Part shown: in pieces, positions 48,432 to 50,121 of the stretch
Numbering within the stretch: position 1 is the first letter of the stretch
How the letters are laid out: each line of letters begins with the position of its first letter
DNA from: Gammaproteobacteria bacterium
GTDB lineage: Bacteria > Pseudomonadota > Gammaproteobacteria > Steroidobacterales > Steroidobacteraceae
Direction of reading: 5' to 3'
Length of the DNA stretch: 50,121 nt
NCBI GenBank assembly: GCA_027307325.1
Contig: DAHUXE010000063.1
Location: 1-50,121 of the forward strand
The notes under the pieces: generated by a model
The model's database searches: none
Told to the model about the DNA's origin: nothing
Seen by the model: only the letters and a program-made list of their open reading frames with translations
Translations under genes and position numbers: made by a program

Positions 48432-49817
48432 ATGCGTGCCTGCGCCGGGCTGCTTTCGATCGCGCTCGCCTGCGCGGCGGGCGTCCCGGATGCACGCAGC
48501 GCCGAGCCCGCCGCCGGTGCGAGCGCCGCCGTCCCGGCTTCCAGCGCCCTTCCCCGCATCGTCGTCGCCTTCGCCAACGAGCCGGGCAACGCCCCGGGAC
48601 CAGCCGGCTCGACCGGACGGCGCTACGGCGGGGACGGTTACCGCGTGTCGCAGAGCGCCGCGCAGCGAGCCGCGCGCGTGGCATCCGAATATGCGCTGCG
48701 CGAGGTGGCGAGCTGGCCCATCCGCGAGCTCGAGATGCATTGCGTCGTCTACGAAATCGTGAGCGGCCGGCCGGCGGCGGATGTGCTCGCCGCGCTCGCG
48801 CGCGACCCACGGGTGGTCCTGGCGGAGCCGCTGCACGAGTTTCACACGCTCACCGCCCCACCGTCGGGCGCCTCGCAACCGGGCGCGTCGCAACCGGGCG
48901 CGTCGCCTTACAACGATCCGCTCTACGACCTGCAAACGAGCCTGCCGACGCTCGGCGTTCCCGACGCGCACCATCGCGCCCGGGGTGCCGGAGTGCGCAT
49001 CGCGCTCATCGATACCGCAGTCGATACGCACCATCCGGACCTCGCCGGCCGCATCGTCCGCAGCCGCTCCTTCATCGGAGCGAACCGTGGCGCGGGTGGC
49101 TCGCAGCGTCACGGCACCGCCATGGCGGGCATCATTGCGGCGGTGGCCAACAACAACATCGGCATCGTCGGCATCGCCCCGCTCGCGCAGCTCGAGGTGT
49201 TCGAGGCCTGCTGGCAGCTCGAGCCGGACAGCGACGCTGCGGCCTGCAACACCTTCACGCTCGCCAAAGCGCTGGCCGCGGCTCTCGAGTCCGGCTTGCC
49301 GCTCGTGAATCTGAGCGTCACCGGCCCCTCCGACCCGCTGCTCTCCGCGCTCATCGAGACCGGCTCGAGGCGCGGCGTGGTCTTCGTCGGCGCGGTCGAC
49401 GCCGGCAGCGATTTTCCCGCGGGCGTCCCGGGAGTCATAGGGGCCGCGGGCAGCGAGAGTGCCGTCCCCCCCGGCGCCCTCGCTGCCCCGGCCCGGCACG
49501 TGCTGACCCTGCGGCCGGGCGGGCAGTACGACTTCGAGTCCGGAAGCTCGGTGGCCGCCGCCGAGGTCACCGGCGTGATCGCGCTGCTCATGTCGGCCAC
49601 GCCGGTGCGCCTCGGGAGCGAGGCCATCGTGTCACTGCTCAAGCCGGCGCCCACTGCGGCGTCGGTCACCGCCGCGGACACGGAAGTGGTGAATGCGGCC
49701 GCGGCGCTCGCACGCCTCGATCTCGGGCGGCGCCAGGCCTGCAGCGCCGTGCGCGGCGGCGCCGGCGTCGCGGCGGGCTGTGCGGCGCTCGCCGGGCGTA
49801 CGCTTGACGGGCTGTAA
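48432..49817 (+). CDS. S8 family serine peptidase (subtilase), secreted
   Basis: Asp IALIDTAVDTHHPDLAG, His SQRHGTAMAGIIAA, Ser YDFESGSSVAAAEVTGVIALLMS. Confidence 0.92.
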   Translation: MRACAGLLSIALACAAGVPDARSAEPAAGASAAVPASSALPRIVVAFANEPGNAPGPAGSTGRRYGGDGYRVSQSAAQRAARVASEYALREVASWPIRELEMHCVVYEIVSGRPAADVLAALARDPRVVLAEPLHEFHTLTAPPSGASQPGASQPGASPYNDPLYDLQTSLPTLGVPDAHHRARGAGVRIALIDTAVDTHHPDLAGRIVRSRSFIGANRGAGGSQRHGTAMAGIIAAVANNNIGIVGIAPLAQLEVFEACWQLEPDSDAAACNTFTLAKALAAALESGLPLVNLSVTGPSDPLLSALIETGSRRGVVFVGAVDAGSDFPAGVPGVIGAAGSESAVPPGALAAPARHVLTLRPGGQYDFESGSSVAAAEVTGVIALLMSATPVRLGSEAIVSLLKPAPTAASVTAADTEVVNAAAALARLDLGRRQACSAVRGGAGVAAGCAALAGRTLDGL

Positions 49818-49841
49818 GGGCGTGCCCATGCTGGCGCGGGC

Positions 49842-50121
49842 ATGGGCAGCAACCCACCCGGCCTCAGCTGGACGCTGATCGAGGAGGCGCGCGCGCGCAT
49901 CGCGCCGCTCATCCGCCCGACTCCGGTGCTCACCAGCGCGACTCTCGACGAGGAGTCGGGTGCGCACCTCTTCTTCAAGTGCGAGAACTTCCAGAAGGGC
50001 GGCGCCTTCAAGGCGCGCGGCGCCTCGAACGCCGTGTTCAGCCTCCCCGAGGCGCAGGTGCGCCACGGGGTCGCCACCCACTCCTCGGGCCACCACGCGG
50101 CCGCGCTGGCGCGCGCGGCCC
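49842..50121 (+). CDS. Threonine/serine dehydratase or serine racemase family (PLP), truncated by the window end
   Basis: IRPTPVLTSATLDEESGAHLFFKCENFQKGGAFKARGASNAVFSL with PLP-Lys; THSSGHHAAALARAA. Confidence 0.9.
   Translation, partial: MGSNPPGLSWTLIEEARARIAPLIRPTPVLTSATLDEESGAHLFFKCENFQKGGAFKARGASNAVFSLPEAQVRHGVATHSSGHHAAALARAA

Overview
The window is a high-GC, gene-dense bacterial chromosome segment, probably from a gammaproteobacterium-like organism; the taxonomy is inferred from gene content only. I see no tRNA, rRNA, CRISPR array, transposase or phage genes. Left to right the main blocks are as follows. (1) A 4-hydroxyproline catabolic cluster on the minus strand. (2) A VOC protein and an M28 (PSMA-like) peptidase. 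(3) A tightly coupled operon in which a NitT/TauT-type ABC importer encloses a SCO1-like and a plastocyanin-like cupredoxin gene (5460-9081). (4) OsmC, a geranylgeranyl-reductase-type flavoprotein and a CFA-synthase-like methyltransferase. (5) An M13 peptidase, YceH, a CadC-type winged-helix/TPR regulator with 11-bp direct repeats upstream, UrcA, and YceI with a GNAT remnant. (6) A Cys/Met-metabolism PLP enzyme, EamA, a phosphatase, GFA, and an exported Rossmann protein with a lipoprotein. (7) An ECF sigma/anti-sigma/metallophosphoesterase/cupredoxin module. Its phosphoesterase carries an in-frame amber codon, and two near-identical ECF-type promoters (GCGGGAATAAAC-N14-GTCT) lie in the module. 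(8) An activated-methyl-cycle block (adenosine kinase, metK, SAH riboswitch, ahcY, folD). (9) A molybdenum/tungsten and formate dehydrogenase island (fdhD, porin, MOT1-like transporter, ModE/PBP regulator, TonB receptor, moeA, mobA, ModA-like protein, mobB, fdhA, fused fdhB). (10) A sigma/anti-sigma/subtilase module and a truncated Thr/Ser dehydratase. The best candidates for something under-described are the ABC-SCO-cupredoxin operon, the ECF regulon with the amber-interrupted phosphoesterase, and the Mo/W island with its dedicated TonB receptor. All calls come from reading the sequence; no database search was run.
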